A DNA stretch of 64,000 nucleotides from the NCBI RefSeq assembly GCF_003013715.1, contig NC_072816.1:186001-250000 (forward strand), in the 5' to 3' direction. Positions 9,952-20,793 of the stretch are shown here, piece by piece. The translations under genes and the position numbers were made by a program. Numbering within the stretch: the first letter of the stretch is position 1; every line of letters starts with the position of its first letter. A model generated the notes under the pieces. The model had not been told where the DNA came from, made no database searches, and saw only the letters and a list, made by a program, of their open reading frames with translations. The DNA is from Candidozyma auris (taxonomy: Eukaryota > Ascomycota > Pichiomycetes > Serinales > Metschnikowiaceae).

Positions 9952-10794
9952 GAGGTCCCCTCATGGTTGCGAACCAGGTGCAAAAAGCACAGCCGATGAA
10001 AAATTCAAAAAACTGTGAACGGCTGGTTCGCTCGGAGCCTAAGTTTTCTGTCAGCTGCTTCTGGGCAACTCTGTGACTGCTGTTTCTTGAAATAGCCAAT
10101 TTTCCAATATTGGACCAAAACGTCTTCTATGCAGAACATAATTTCGCCAGGCGAATGATCTTCCCAGTTTTCCTGAGATCCATGCTTATGTGCACCACGC
10201 ACGTCTAAAGTAAACCAGTAATAGTGAAGCTCTCCCTCAGATAAGGCACCTTCTTGACTTCTACCAGCGTCAATTTGCGAAACCCAAGATCACATGTTGT
10301 CTCGTAATCACTTAGAAGAAGCGATGGATGTTCGAAAAAGGCAAACCGAAGCGACACGAACTTAAGTTTTTTTTTCTTAAGTTTGTCAGGCTGAAAAATC
10401 TATCCTCGCTTATTAATGGTACCTCTTATTAGCAGTACTCGAGGATGTCACTGCTGGTCTACCCCATCCTTGGCTTAGCCGTGCTGATATCTTCACCATG
10501 ACTAATCATCGAGACAATTGCACCTGAAGGTAGTGGCAAACAATACAAGCGTGCGGCTGTTAAATTTGTAACATCACAAATTCTCCACTTCTAGATGTAA
10601 CACTCCGAATCTCCGTGTGGCATATGCTGTTAGCAGGTTCTTGTTGTAGTGTGGGCAAGAAACACACAGATAATTCACAAACACCTAGCAAATTGTGCTC
10701 CGGAAGTGTTTGACTCAATTGGGTCTATTGCTTGTAAATTGACCTATTGTTGAGCTTCTGGTACCTCCTATTGCATGCTTTGTATTGCAGTAGC

Positions 10795-12303
10795 TCATTT
10801 GCCTGGCTTAAACCACTTGGGCAAGCCATGCTTCTTCTTCTCCGATTTGTTTGATGCAGAGGCTTCCAGACCAGAGTGCCTTCTCTTCTCCGCCTCGTCA
10901 TCCGCCAATTGGCCTCGATTCGTTTCCAATTGCACTGTTGGCATCTCCTCAATGCTTCTCGTGTTCACAGTCAGCTTCAAAAATGGGCCTTTTGCTAATT
11001 TCTCCGTCGATTCCCAAATGAGCATGATCCGTTCGTTCTGGAAAAATTTATGGTGCTTGAGCTCCTTATTGTTCTCTTGAAACCCCACTGCAATTTCTTC
11101 AAAAGGTGGTACCCCATTGCGAAGTCTGTAGGAATTGATATGCCGCTCATGAACGTATCCGTCCACTTTTTTGAGAAGCTGTCCGAGCTTCATTGACGAT
11201 TCGTCGATCTTAATATCCAAAAGAGCCCTGTCAGGGAACCTGATTCTGATTTTATAGGACAGCGGAGGGATAACATCTTTTGGTGCATGCCTCTTGTTTG
11301 TTTGCATGGACTTGATGATGCTGTAGTACTTTTCTGCCTGTGCAACTGTCAAGTTGTAGTCGCTATCGGGGTTTTCGTAGTGCTGTGAACGACCTTGAGG
11401 CACAAAGACAGTATCTTGGTCTATTTGCTTCACCTGGAAAGACTCTGGCTCATATGTTGCGACGGAAACGCCAGAAAGTGATGGATCTGGAGTGGCAGTG
11501 GGAGAAGGAGGTGAAACTGGAGCTTCACTGGTGTCCATTTCTTGACTTTCATCTTTTACACCGGCATCCTTCTCCACTACATTAACAAACAGGTCACTTT
11601 CGGATTGTGGACTCGAGTTTTCATCGTCCACATGCTCGCCTGTCGCACTTTCAATTTGTTTCGTTTCTGCCTGACTTTCCTGCTCTGTCTGACCAGCCTC
11701 CTCCATTAGCCTCTTCTCAAGTAATCTTGCCTGTCGCTTGTGTTCCTCAAGCTGCCTTCTCAATTCGGTCTGCTTGGCCTGAAGTTTTTCTCTCTGAGTC
11801 TGCGTCTCATGACTCTCAATGGTGATTCTCAAAACGGCATTATCAGCAGATCCCAAGATGGACCCCAACTGTGTTTCCTTGAAATCGGTTGAGCCGTTAT
11901 CAATCCTTGCATCGAGCATACTGATCTGCACATATAAACCCTCGTACTTCGTCCCGGTTTCTTTAGCGAAAGTGTCTAGAAGCTCCTCTAGGGAGCTATC
12001 AGTCTTTGTCTTAATTATCTTCTGCTTCCGCTCGCCCAAAACTGACCCAACCACTTTCAAAGTCACTGGACGCAGCGATGTAGACACTTCCAACGACAAC
12101 TTGGCGTTGTTAACCAAATTCGTCAATCTAAGTGGCAAAAGGCCATCGAGTTTCTTGCCGTTATGGAGTAAAGAGCCATGGACCGAGGAGGGGAGGTTGA
12201 ATTTGGCAATGGCAAGCGACGCCAATTGGTTGACGGTGTTTGTACGCGAGCATGTGACCTTCTTGGAGACGTTATTGTATGCAATTGAGAAAGAAAGAGA
12301 CAT
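10795..12303 (-). CDS. UBX4: UBX4-like Cdc48 adaptor (TUG/ASPL family)
   Basis: A 502-aa protein starting at the ATG of MSLSFSIAYNN. Residues 1-80 form a ubiquitin-like fold of the TUG/ASPL N-terminal type (YNNVSKKVTCSRTNTVNQLA, LLHNGKKLDGLLPLRLTNL). A coiled-coil stretch follows (about 185-235, KLQAKQTELRRQLEEHKRQ), then an acidic, serine-rich linker. Near the C-terminus lies a UBX domain containing YKIRIRFPDRALLDIKI and the helix SMKLGQLLKKVDGYV. Such proteins recruit Cdc48/p97 to substrates, and yeast Ubx4 works in ER-associated degradation. The domain order supports the name. Longer frames start from non-ATG codons upstream and were not used. Confidence 0.85.
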   Translation of the reverse strand: MSLSFSIAYNNVSKKVTCSRTNTVNQLASLAIAKFNLPSSVHGSLLHNGKKLDGLLPLRLTNLVNNAKLSLEVSTSLRPVTLKVVGSVLGERKQKIIKTKTDSSLEELLDTFAKETGTKYEGLYVQISMLDARIDNGSTDFKETQLGSILGSADNAVLRITIESHETQTQREKLQAKQTELRRQLEEHKRQARLLEKRLMEEAGQTEQESQAETKQIESATGEHVDDENSSPQSESDLFVNVVEKDAGVKDESQEMDTSEAPVSPPSPTATPDPSLSGVSVATYEPESFQVKQIDQDTVFVPQGRSQHYENPDSDYNLTVAQAEKYYSIIKSMQTNKRHAPKDVIPPLSYKIRIRFPDRALLDIKIDESSMKLGQLLKKVDGYVHERHINSYRLRNGVPPFEEIAVGFQENNKELKHHKFFQNERIMLIWESTEKLAKGPFLKLTVNTRSIEEMPTVQLETNRGQLADDEAEKRRHSGLEASASNKSEKKKHGLPKWFKPGK

Positions 12304-12825
12304 TTGTAGTGAAAGTGGGTTGGTGGAGTAGATGTTAGTAAGAAGAGGTAGGATGGTTGATGTGGCCTGTGTGCAGGCAACGCCGTCAGAGCATCCCCAA
12401 ACTTCACCCTCACCCAATTACCGAATCGAGAGACCATCAAAAGGCGGTTATTAATAATTGCATCTTTTGGTCATAGAGTACGTTTAAAACAGCTACTTCA
12501 TGGAGATGTCGACCCTGAGTGTTATCCGACTATGCGCATTCTTTCCCTTGACTGAGGATAACACCTAAGTTGACGCCTTCCAGCATATAAAGACTCAAGA
12601 ATTCTAGAAATTAGCAACTCATGACACTAAGATTGCAATCCAAGTAGAATGCTGTTGTTTTAATAGACTGTAGATGCTTTCTGGTCACCTTGTCCAAGCA
12701 CATCACGTGCTACATCACATGATCCTTTTGCCCCAATTTCCCCTATATCTTAATCACAGTCCCCATCTATACATCCTCAGCTTCACCACTCCCCAAGCGA
12801 ATCCCCCCCTGCCAACCCGCCCCCC
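12304..12825. other. Divergent promoter between UBX4-like and SNA-like genes
   Basis: About 520 bases with no coding region beyond a short C-rich stretch before the next start. It contains a TCACGTG site at 12713-12719. Confidence 0.55.
12713..12719 (+). promoter_or_regulatory. Cbf1-type E-box (TCACGTG)
   Basis: TCACGTG about 110 bases before the SNA-like gene. This is the Cbf1 consensus, widely used in CUG-clade promoters. Confidence 0.45.
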
Positions 12826-13223
12826 ATGTGCTGCGAGTGTTTATCCGACATTCTTCTTGTCGTCATCTCGGTTCTTTTCCCACCCTTACCCGTGTGGATC
12901 CGTCGTGGCGTCTGCTCAAGCGACTCCCTCATCAACATCTGTCTCTGTATCCTTGGCTATCTCCTGGTTTGATCCACTCGTGGTACATCATCGCCAAGTA
13001 CCCTCCAGGCTCGTATTCTGAGACTCACGTGTACTACGTGTACGAAACAGGCCCTGATTTGGAGCGCCAGTGCCATGGGCCTTCTCACCGTCGCCATTCC
13101 CACACCCGTACGCAGCAGCCCGGACCCATCACTGGGCCTAGCTACGGAGCCACGAGCTCGACTCCTCACCAGGCTGCTGTCAACACGGGGTCTCCGCCAG
13201 CGTATACAGAAATTGCGAAGTAG
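12826..13223 (+). CDS. SNA3/SNA4-like membrane protein with PPxY motif (one frame break)
   Basis: About 132 aa after bridging one base. The N-terminal half is a Pmp3/UPF0057 domain with two membrane helices: [18 protein letters not shown], a short basic loop, then [20 protein letters not shown]. The polar C-terminal tail ends with [10 protein letters not shown], giving a PPAY motif of the kind Rsp5 WW domains bind. Yeast Sna3 and Sna4 use this motif for sorting through multivesicular bodies to the vacuole, so an Rsp5-linked sorting cargo or adaptor role is likely by family. The break is at the C pair 12963-12964, and one more C joins the halves exactly at the conserved GYLPGLIHS segment. No single intact frame covers the protein, so simple gene finders would miss or split it. 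Confidence 0.85.
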
Positions 13224-14056
13224 CCAGGGTGCTTGGTGGACCCTGGGCTTACCGGGACGACCCTGATGCATCAGTTAGACACTGGAACGATGATGACTTC
13301 AATTCGGAAACAGACACCAAGGTTTTGTAGATGGCTGTTTAAAAATGTAATACGGCTTATATGTTTAATTTGAAAGGTCTTTGACAAGTTATCAGTGATT
13401 GTAGGCAGCAAATGGTTCGGAAAAGTTGCAGGAGATCTGGGCAGTGATTGTTCATAGGCATAACTTCCTGTTTATTGGTCAAAAGTGATATACGATAACA
13501 TCGATGGACACGGGCCCACACCCAGTAAACTTAGGAGTTCCTTTTTTCTCTAATGATCAATTTTGATACTCTTCGAATCACCCCACAATCTCCACAACCA
13601 CAAATGTGTTGAATACATAAAAACAAAACCAGTTGCCATACAAAGTTGAAGAATTCTCCACTCTTGTCACTCACCAGTTCCATCCACCAATCTGCCTCTA
13701 TGCCTACTCTATCCCCATAGCTCTCAGTAATACGATGCGACAATTCCCCAAACCGAATAACTCCATCACGAAAAAAACTTCAAATGCTAAATCCAAATCA
13801 AAAGCAGCATCTCAATCAATTCTTCCCCTCCACCTTGGCTATAAATCTCTACAGTTCCTCCTTCAACCGTCCTCATTTTATTCCTCCCCAAAATGTAAGG
13901 GCACTTTTCGCAGCCGTTCCTTCCTCGGCGAGCATTTATCTCCCGCGCAGCGATAAGATAACCAGCTACAATATCCACCACAACACCTACAAACAGAATA
14001 CCACCGCTTGCTTTCTATAAATCACAATCACTTTCGCTTCCTCCACTCAAATACTT
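13224..14056. other. Intergenic region upstream of hydrolase gene
   Basis: About 830 bases with no supportable gene. Poly-A and poly-T tracts occur at about 13540 and 13770, and one GCAGCC motif copy lies near the next start. Confidence 0.55.
13905..13918 (+). promoter_or_regulatory. Recurrent oriented motif, copy upstream of hydrolase gene
   Basis: TTTTCGCAGCCGTT, about 140 bases before the start codon and on the gene's strand. Confidence 0.5.
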
Positions 14057-15512
14057 ATGGCCAGCCTAATTTCTCACTCGGTGGCCACTATGGGCGACCC
14101 AAACGTCAAATCAGATGGGAAGACTCCAACGTCTATTGAACTCACCAAGTCGGTCAAGGACTGGTGGAATTGCCTGCGGAATTTGAAGAGACCGACGCTG
14201 GGGTTGCTGAATGCAAAGTTTGTGGAGGCGAGAAATCGCCTTGTTCAGTTGGAGTATAACTTGTTCAGGGCCATTTTGTCGTCTGATGTGAGTATTGTGC
14301 CTCCTGGAGAGGCAGAGCCAGATAACGGGGTGAAGGACATCACTGCACGGTTCGTGGATACAACTCTTGAAGAAGACCTGCTGGTGTATATCCACGAGTT
14401 TGAAATCACCAACAAAACAGATCTATCACTTCCCAAACGGGACATTGTCATCATTCACGGCTACATGGCAGCGCTTGGCTACTTTATCAAGAACTTTGAG
14501 GCGTTGGCCAAGTCGCACGGGAACTTGACTATTCATGCGATTGACATGCCGGGTTTCGGCAACCTGGCCAGACCAAGGTTCCCGCCAGATTTGCTCAAGA
14601 CACCAAAAAATGCCACCCAGGCTCAGCAAGTGAGCCAGGTCCTAGGGGCTGAGGCCTGGTTCATTGACAAGTTTGAAGGTTGGCGTAAAGTTCGTAACCT
14701 CGAGCATTTCGACCTTGTGGCCCACTCCATGGGAGCATACCTTGGTAGCTGCTATATCTTGAAGTACAACTGCCAGGGAAGCTCCCCCATCATCAAGAAC
14801 TTCGTGGTGGTGAGCCCAATGGGCACAGAATCCAGCTCGGTAAGTTTGATCAACCATAAGTCTCATCAGAGAAACTTTCATGAAGATGGCGGCGACCCAC
14901 TTGAGGAGATCTTTGCAAATATGCCCGTGGACGAGTCGCATACTCCAGAACTACAACGGTTGTGGGAGAAGCTAGGCGAACCTAAGTTCCCAAAAAATAA
15001 AATACTACAGACAATGTGGGAATGGAGTGTCTCCTTTCCAGATTCTCCAGATCTTCGGTCCAGTGTATTCTAAAGTGTTGTCCTACTGGTCATTCCAGAG
15101 GTTCAAGAACCTCAAATCCAATTCAGAAGCTTCCGACGCTCCTGTCAGTGTTGATTTGATCAACAAGCTACACGAATACTCGTATTCGGTCTTCAATCAG
15201 TATCAAGGTTCTGGCGAGCTTGCCATCACCAAACTCATCAATCATAACATTCTCGCTAGACTTCCACTCTGCGACAGAGGGTTCCTTGAGCTTATCAACA
15301 AAATTGGTATGAGAACGTTGTGGCTCTACGGCGACAAGGACTGGATGAATATGCAAGGCGGAAAGTATTGTGTGGAAAAACTCAAGGCTTTAGGCCACGA
15401 GGATGCTGAGTTGACGATTGTAAAAGATGCTGGCCATCATCTCTATCTAGACAATCCGGATGAGTTCAACGAAATCGTCATTGATTTTTTGCAACTAGAA
15501 AAAGACATTTAG
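14057..15512 (+). CDS. Alpha/beta hydrolase of the Cld1/Ict1 (ABHD4/5) type (one frame break)
   Basis: About 485 aa after bridging one break. Visible features: the strand and oxyanion segment DIVIIHGYMAALGYF, the DMPGFGNLARP segment, the nucleophile elbow AHSMGAYLG (serine in xHSMG), and a late WLYGDKDWMN acid strand. The active-site histidine lies in AGHHLYLDNPDEFN, where the HxxxxD pattern typical of this family occurs. S. cerevisiae relatives are Cld1 (cardiolipin phospholipase in mitochondria) and Ict1 (lysophosphatidic acid acyltransferase). Sequence alone does not separate them. The break is at the GTGT stretch 15027-15030. One more GT unit gives a continuous WEWSVSPFQ junction like Ict1. 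The gene converges on MSH3 with 7 bases between stop codons. Confidence 0.85.
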
Positions 15513-15519
15513 TGAGTAT

Positions 15520-18500
15520 TTAAATCAGATGCACCAAACTCAGTAAAGCCTCAGCGGCATGTCCGTTCATGTTGTGTAAAACGTTGATCCAATTTTTCAA
15601 CTCCACTTCTCTTTTCATAGCCTCAGACATTTCATGAGCCCTCTTTATCACATCAAGTGGAATTCCTGCAAGCTTTGCAACGTTCAATCCGTAAGAATTG
15701 GACACAACACCTTGCACTAGCTTGTACAAGAAGACCACTTCAGGCCACTCATTTTGATGATCTGGGCCTCTATTGGTTTCCACAAATGCCATATGGTAAT
15801 TTTTCACATTATCAAATTCTCTTTCCAAAACATGCAACGATGGATAGTGCGTAATGAAAAGGGTCACTGGCTTCTCGTCACTTTCAATTATGTACCTTAA
15901 AATTGAGTCCGCGAGGGCAATGCCATCACTTGTACCTGTACCACGACCAATTTCATCCAAAATCACTAATGACTTCGAAGTGAAGCTATTGATTATATTT
16001 GCAGATTCTGTCATTTCCACCATGAAGGTTGATTTCCCCCTTAGAATGTTGTCCGAAGCCCCCATACGAATGTACACGGAATCGAACACTCCCAATGTAG
16101 CAGACTTGCATGGAATAAAAGCTCCTATCTGGGTCATGATCACCAAAAGCGCCACTTGCTTAACGTAGGATGACTTACCGCCCATATTGGGACCAGTGAT
16201 GATCAATACACGGTTGCCATTTCGGGCGAGAGTAACATCATTGGGCACATACACAGACTCTTGTGCCATAGCATAAAGTATGGGGTGGTACCCATCTTCT
16301 ATATCGATGACCTGCTTTTCGACAAGGTTAGGTTTTGTGTACGTTTGGTCATCAGCTCCCACCTCTGCCAATGAGAGGAGACAGTCAAAGATAGACACCT
16401 TGCTTACAACAGAATGCAAGTACTCATAGTGTGAGTCGATCTCCTTCAAAAACGAATTGAAAGATTCGTCGCATGCTCTCTGAAGCATTTCATTGTGATA
16501 GCTAAGCTCCTTATGCAACTTTGCAACCTCTGGTGTCCTGAATCTAGACACAGACTTCGTCCCACTGATCTTTATCCAGTCAGGAGGTAGTGCATCAACA
16601 TTCTTTCCATTTCGTACCTCGATTAGGTGGGTGTCCTTTAGATTGGTGACGAACTTGAGTTGGGGTCTCTTCAAATAAGCTCTAATAGAAGCTAGCTCTT
16701 GGTCTAATGCTGACTCCACCATGGCTATCTGCTCTTGTTCGTGGAGGATGTTATCAAACTTTTCGTCGTTCAAATTAAAAAACTTTATTCTTTGATCACT
16801 AACATTGTTTTCGTCCATTGCAGCGGCTGAGTTCACCTGTCGAAGTAAGTCTTCAACCACAGACTCCTGTGAGAGCTTGAACATCTCCTCAAATAAATCT
16901 TGAAGGTATGAAGATGAGCTGCAAGCTTTGAATTCCGCTAGGCCCTTCCCACCAAACTTCAGAAAAACTTCAAGGATGTCACTAAATCCTCGAAGCATTA
17001 GGTATACGTCTTTTCTAGCAATCTTGTCATTCTTGTACTCAGCAGAGTAGTGAACTTTGATGAGCAGTCGATCAAGATCCACGTTTTCTTTCCCAACTTT
17101 CAGAATAGTCGATTTGAGAACATCTATCATGTGAACGTAGTTGCCCTTTCTAAGGGTGTCAACTGCTTCGAGGCGCTCCTCGATATCGTGTTTCTCCACA
17201 AGCGGCCTATAAATCCACTTATGGAGTAGTCTGGCTCCGTTTTTGGTCTTGGTGCGATTTAGGAGCCACGCTAGCGTTCCTGTTCTGGATGAAGGGTTAT
17301 CTTCAACCTCAAATATATCTAGCGCTCGAAGCGTGTTGGCTGGCAAGAGCATATATTTTCTTGAATCAGTGAATGATGAGATGTTTGATGGGATGGTAAA
17401 CACATTGCTTAGCTGGAATTCCTCAAGATAGGAAATTAACTCGTTAACGCATTGGCACACCGCAGCATTATAGTTGAGCTGGTAATATTCCGATAGATGT
17501 GCAGATGACTTTGTCGACTTGAAAAACTGTTCAAGGCCGGCACTCACCTCCAGCTGTTTCCTCTGAACCCTATATTGAATCAAAGCAGATGGGTTCCTGA
17601 TCTTTACAATTTTTTGCGTCTCGTGGTTCACTGAGGACGCAGCATGGATCAAAATCACTTCAGATGGCATCAAGTACGCTAGACGCGTTTCTAGTTCATC
17701 TTTGGTGTTGTTGTCGGTGAACACATCGTAGATGATGTCACCCGTGAAGGGCTGGACGGCAACAATGGCCGTGTTCCTAGCATCTCCTTCATGTATGGCT
17801 ACAATGTAGGCATTATTGTTTCCGGACTCGTCTACCTGATTAGATCGATTAATGGCAGGATCACCAGTGAGCATCTCGTCTCCCATATACGTAGCCTTGG
17901 TGTACACACCGGTGATCTTTCTTTCAAAAAGCCCCAGCTTGGACTCCACAGACTTGATGGCGGCAGTCTCTGTCTGCTTGACAACGCCAACCTTCATCCC
18001 GTGATTTAGAAGTCTTTGTAAGTGCACATGGAGCCTGTTATCAGGAATCGAGCAGTATGCAAATCTGTCATGAGTTCTCTCGTCCAATTCAAGGTTCCCA
18101 CGAATGAGCATGATATTTAGAAGATGCAGCGCTACCACGGCGTCATTTCCAAAAAACTTGAACTTGTAGCCAACCTGGATTGCTAAGATCTTATCTGGAT
18201 GAGCTCTTTTGAGCTCCACAAACTGTTTCTCCAACGGCGTGAGCTTTGTTTTCAGCTGTTTAGGAAGCAGCTTTTCAGGTGCTTTACTTGATGATGATGA
18301 CGATAATGATGAATTACTTCTGGGCCTCTTAGGGCTCGGTGGAGCCGTCAGATTACCATTGGCTGTATGCGAGAATTGGGGGAGCTTTCTTTTGACGGGC
18401 GTAGACTCTTCTGGAGGGCGACTTTGGGGCGGAGACGGAAGCTTTGTTGTTGCCGGCTTCTGCGGGGTGAAGAAAGCGCTGATTGAGCGTTGCTTCTTGG

Positions 18501-18522
18501 CCGAAGCAGGTGTTTTGGCCAT
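15520..18522 (-). CDS. MSH3: DNA mismatch repair protein Msh3
   Basis: A 1000-aa MutS homologue. Residues 11-18 (QRSISAFF) form a PCNA-interacting motif. A disordered basic region follows, then MutS domain I with TPLEKQFVELKRAHPD and GYKFKFFGNDA, typical of Msh3 rather than Msh2 or Msh6. The ATPase has Walker A GPNMGGKSS at about residue 777 and Walker B VILDEIGRGTGTSDG at about 852. Msh3 pairs with Msh2 to recognise insertion-deletion loops. Length is close to S. cerevisiae (1018 aa) and the frame is intact throughout. The C-terminus (ELKNWINVLHNM...) is the Msh2-contacting tail. Confidence 0.95.
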   Translation of the reverse strand: MAKTPASAKKQRSISAFFTPQKPATTKLPSPPQSRPPEESTPVKRKLPQFSHTANGNLTAPPSPKRPRSNSSLSSSSSSKAPEKLLPKQLKTKLTPLEKQFVELKRAHPDKILAIQVGYKFKFFGNDAVVALHLLNIMLIRGNLELDERTHDRFAYCSIPDNRLHVHLQRLLNHGMKVGVVKQTETAAIKSVESKLGLFERKITGVYTKATYMGDEMLTGDPAINRSNQVDESGNNNAYIVAIHEGDARNTAIVAVQPFTGDIIYDVFTDNNTKDELETRLAYLMPSEVILIHAASSVNHETQKIVKIRNPSALIQYRVQRKQLEVSAGLEQFFKSTKSSAHLSEYYQLNYNAAVCQCVNELISYLEEFQLSNVFTIPSNISSFTDSRKYMLLPANTLRALDIFEVEDNPSSRTGTLAWLLNRTKTKNGARLLHKWIYRPLVEKHDIEERLEAVDTLRKGNYVHMIDVLKSTILKVGKENVDLDRLLIKVHYSAEYKNDKIARKDVYLMLRGFSDILEVFLKFGGKGLAEFKACSSSSYLQDLFEEMFKLSQESVVEDLLRQVNSAAAMDENNVSDQRIKFFNLNDEKFDNILHEQEQIAMVESALDQELASIRAYLKRPQLKFVTNLKDTHLIEVRNGKNVDALPPDWIKISGTKSVSRFRTPEVAKLHKELSYHNEMLQRACDESFNSFLKEIDSHYEYLHSVVSKVSIFDCLLSLAEVGADDQTYTKPNLVEKQVIDIEDGYHPILYAMAQESVYVPNDVTLARNGNRVLIITGPNMGGKSSYVKQVALLVIMTQIGAFIPCKSATLGVFDSVYIRMGASDNILRGKSTFMVEMTESANIINSFTSKSLVILDEIGRGTGTSDGIALADSILRYIIESDEKPVTLFITHYPSLHVLEREFDNVKNYHMAFVETNRGPDHQNEWPEVVFLYKLVQGVVSNSYGLNVAKLAGIPLDVIKRAHEMSEAMKREVELKNWINVLHNMNGHAAEALLSLVHLI

Positions 18523-18760
18523 AATAGCAAGCCTTGCAAATCCACCTACTACTCAAGCGAGGTTGATATACCTGCGATATACAGTACGCGTAGTTGACTA
18601 CTCCTATGATATGCAAGTTAGAGTAAGACGATGGGGATACTTGGTGCCTAGCCTCAGAAAAAAAGACATCGTATACTTGTCAGACATGCATTAGTAAAAG
18701 CAGAGGCACTCACCGTAGGGAATAATCTGGGTACCTCAGGCTCTACCATCACAAGCGGAT

Positions 18761-19948
18761 TCACCGCCTCCTTGGGCCCTTGACGATGAACAGCGACTTA
18801 AACTGATGGTACGTGCGTGACCTCAAGCTCAACTTTACCTCGTTTACAGGTTGTGCTGGATGGCGTTGTGTCAATGAGTACAAGGTTTGAGGCATGGGAA
18901 GTGGTGGGAGATCTTCCTGAGCAGGACTCTCATGATCCCGCTCATTCCGCCTTCGTATTTCCGGCACCATACTTTGCAAAGTCTCGGTGACACGATTCAC
19001 AGCCTGCAGAAGAGCGTCAGACTCTTCCGGCTGCTCAATGCTAAACGTGCCAGGCATCACCTCGTCGATCCCTTGATCGGGTAAAGGTGGAGCTTTTATA
19101 TCCCCTGCCTGATCAATGGCGTTCCCGCTCGTCTCTTTCGCCGTCTCCCCCACTTTTACGGTCTCAGGCTCCACCAACTCTATCAATTTCGAAGTGAGGT
19201 AGAGAAGACTCGATTTGTTTGTACAAAACTCCTCGGGTCGCTTCTGCGATCAAAAAAGCACCAACACGTAGTAGCAGTTCTTATTTCTCGCAGGCACGTA
19301 CTCCCATTCGTCGTGCTTGGTCAAAAGCTGTGGGATCACTGCTGGGGGCCTCTCCAGAAAAAGGAAAAGCAACACGGGCACAGGCTCCTTCAAAACATTC
19401 ACCACAAATTGCGTGTTGCCATCGACGTATCTGACGTTATCCAACAACGGCAAGAGCCCTTTGTACGCTTTGACGTAGCACTGTCCCATATCCTTCAAGG
19501 ATATCAAGCTCTGGCCTATATTCAGCTTCTTAGCCTTCGACAAATTCATATTTGGATACTTTTGTTGCTTGACATACCTCTTCAAAGTGTCAAGCACATC
19601 TTCTACCAGCATTTCAGGCTCTATCTCTAACTGGATGTACCCTCTGTAGACGCTTCGGGGCACTGGGTGCCTGAGATACCTGAATCGGAAATAAGTATAG
19701 TGGAAGTGCCACGTTGTTTGCCAGAGGACTCGTTGGGTTCTTCTGAACTCCGCTTCGTTGGTTCTATTTCTCACTTGGAGCAGTAAGCACCACCACAAGT
19801 CAACGTACGGAGACAATTGTGAGTCCCTGAGGGTAAAGTGCTGGAGAGAGGCAAGCAACAAGGCCAAGGGAGGGTTCTTGTTACAGAAGGTGGCTGTTTT
19901 CGTGGAAATCGAGCTGATTTTGGACACTGGTGGAAATGTTTCGATCAT
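18761..19948 (-). CDS. Unrecognised protein, interrupted by an in-frame TGA
   Basis: Two reading-frame segments lie in register: residues 1-232 from 19948, then TGA at 19250-19252, then a further coding-like stretch ending at KSLFIVKGPRRR. I do not recognise the family. The N-terminal half is rich in aromatic and hydrophobic residues (YVDLWWCLLLQV, WHFHYTYFRFRYL) and contains FVVNVLKEPVPVLLFLFLERP, which looks like a folded core. The C-terminal half is acidic and proline-rich with a basic end. The TGA follows a run of six T, so a lost T plus a second indel would also give a continuous protein. Alternatively the gene truly ends at 19250 and the rest is a separate or dead segment. A real, partly misread gene is the best guess. 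Confidence 0.55.
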
Positions 19949-20023
19949 GAGGAGGAAAGTGGTGGTTTGTGAATTTTGTAGGTGTTGAAGGTGAAACAGG
20001 GCAGGTGCCTACCTCGCGCTAAG

Positions 20024-20037
20024 TTTTTGCAGCCAAA
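20024..20037 (+). promoter_or_regulatory. Recurrent motif copy, reversed relative to nearest gene
   Basis: TTTTTGCAGCCAAA, about 75 bases before the start of the minus-strand unknown gene but pointing away from it. This is one of the exceptions to the strand rule. Confidence 0.4.
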
Positions 20038-20557
20038 GGGAGGACCCTTGCAGGCGAGGCAGGCGTGAAGGTGAACGAATTAGAATGGAGGAAGTTTTGA
20101 GGAAGGGTTTGAATTCGATGGAGATAAGAATAGGTGGTGTTTATCACATGTTTACTTAATTTGGGTCAATTGAATTTGGTGATTTTGGAATCCTTGGAGA
20201 AGACAATTTCAACTATAAAATGTATAATTGAGAGAATACTGTGAAATGCGAAGGAAGCTGCAGAATGTATTGCTCAAACTATACTGCTTTAAATGGAGCT
20301 GAAGAATCTATGTCGAGCAGGCTTAGTAGGATTTGAACAATGATTGTTGGAGTGTTCTGTCCATCTAGTCAAGCTCATACTTTGCTGCTATCGCTTCTGT
20401 GAGTTTCTACAGAAGGGCTCTTACTGATTGATAACATCTGCCATATCACAACTAATGGACATGGCCTACTCAGCGACAAAAACCCATAAACCATCTGTCA
20501 CGATCGAGCCCTCTATTTAGCTTTGCTTATGTAGTTCCCAATGCATCCGATCTTAAC

Positions 20558-20571
20558 TTGGCTGCGAAAAG
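20558..20571 (-). promoter_or_regulatory. Recurrent motif copy, minus strand
   Basis: Reads CTTTTCGCAGCCAA on the minus strand, about 610 bases upstream of the minus-strand unknown gene and pointing toward it. Confidence 0.4.
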
Positions 20572-20793
20572 TACGCACATAGAAACTGTATGCCTTTAAA
20601 ACAGATTAATCATGAACAAACCTTCACCCGAGCACAATAATTGCGATAGTCCTTGTGTCCAGAACAGCTTCATCCATGCCATACATAAATCATAGGTATC
20701 CATTAGCTTGACTCAGATGATTTGAGATTCGAGCTTTGATGAATCATGCACGATAGATCGCAACCTACGACACCCCAGTAACAGACGCCTGCC

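Larger units (their letters stand above)
9304..10794. other. GCN4 leader and upstream region
   Basis: About 1.5 kb without a gene other than the uORFs. The leader side (9304 to roughly 9800) is A/T-rich with poly-pyrimidine runs. A Gcn4 site at 9945-9951 and a TTCGCAACCAT variant of the recurrent motif (minus strand, about 9963-9973) lie upstream, and TGACTCA occurs at 10711-10717. The transcription start is not visible from sequence. Confidence 0.55.
19949..20793. other. Intergenic region between unknown gene and AVO2 3' end
   Basis: About 850 bases without a supportable gene. It has two copies of the recurrent motif on opposite strands and a TGACTCA at about 20709. Confidence 0.55.
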
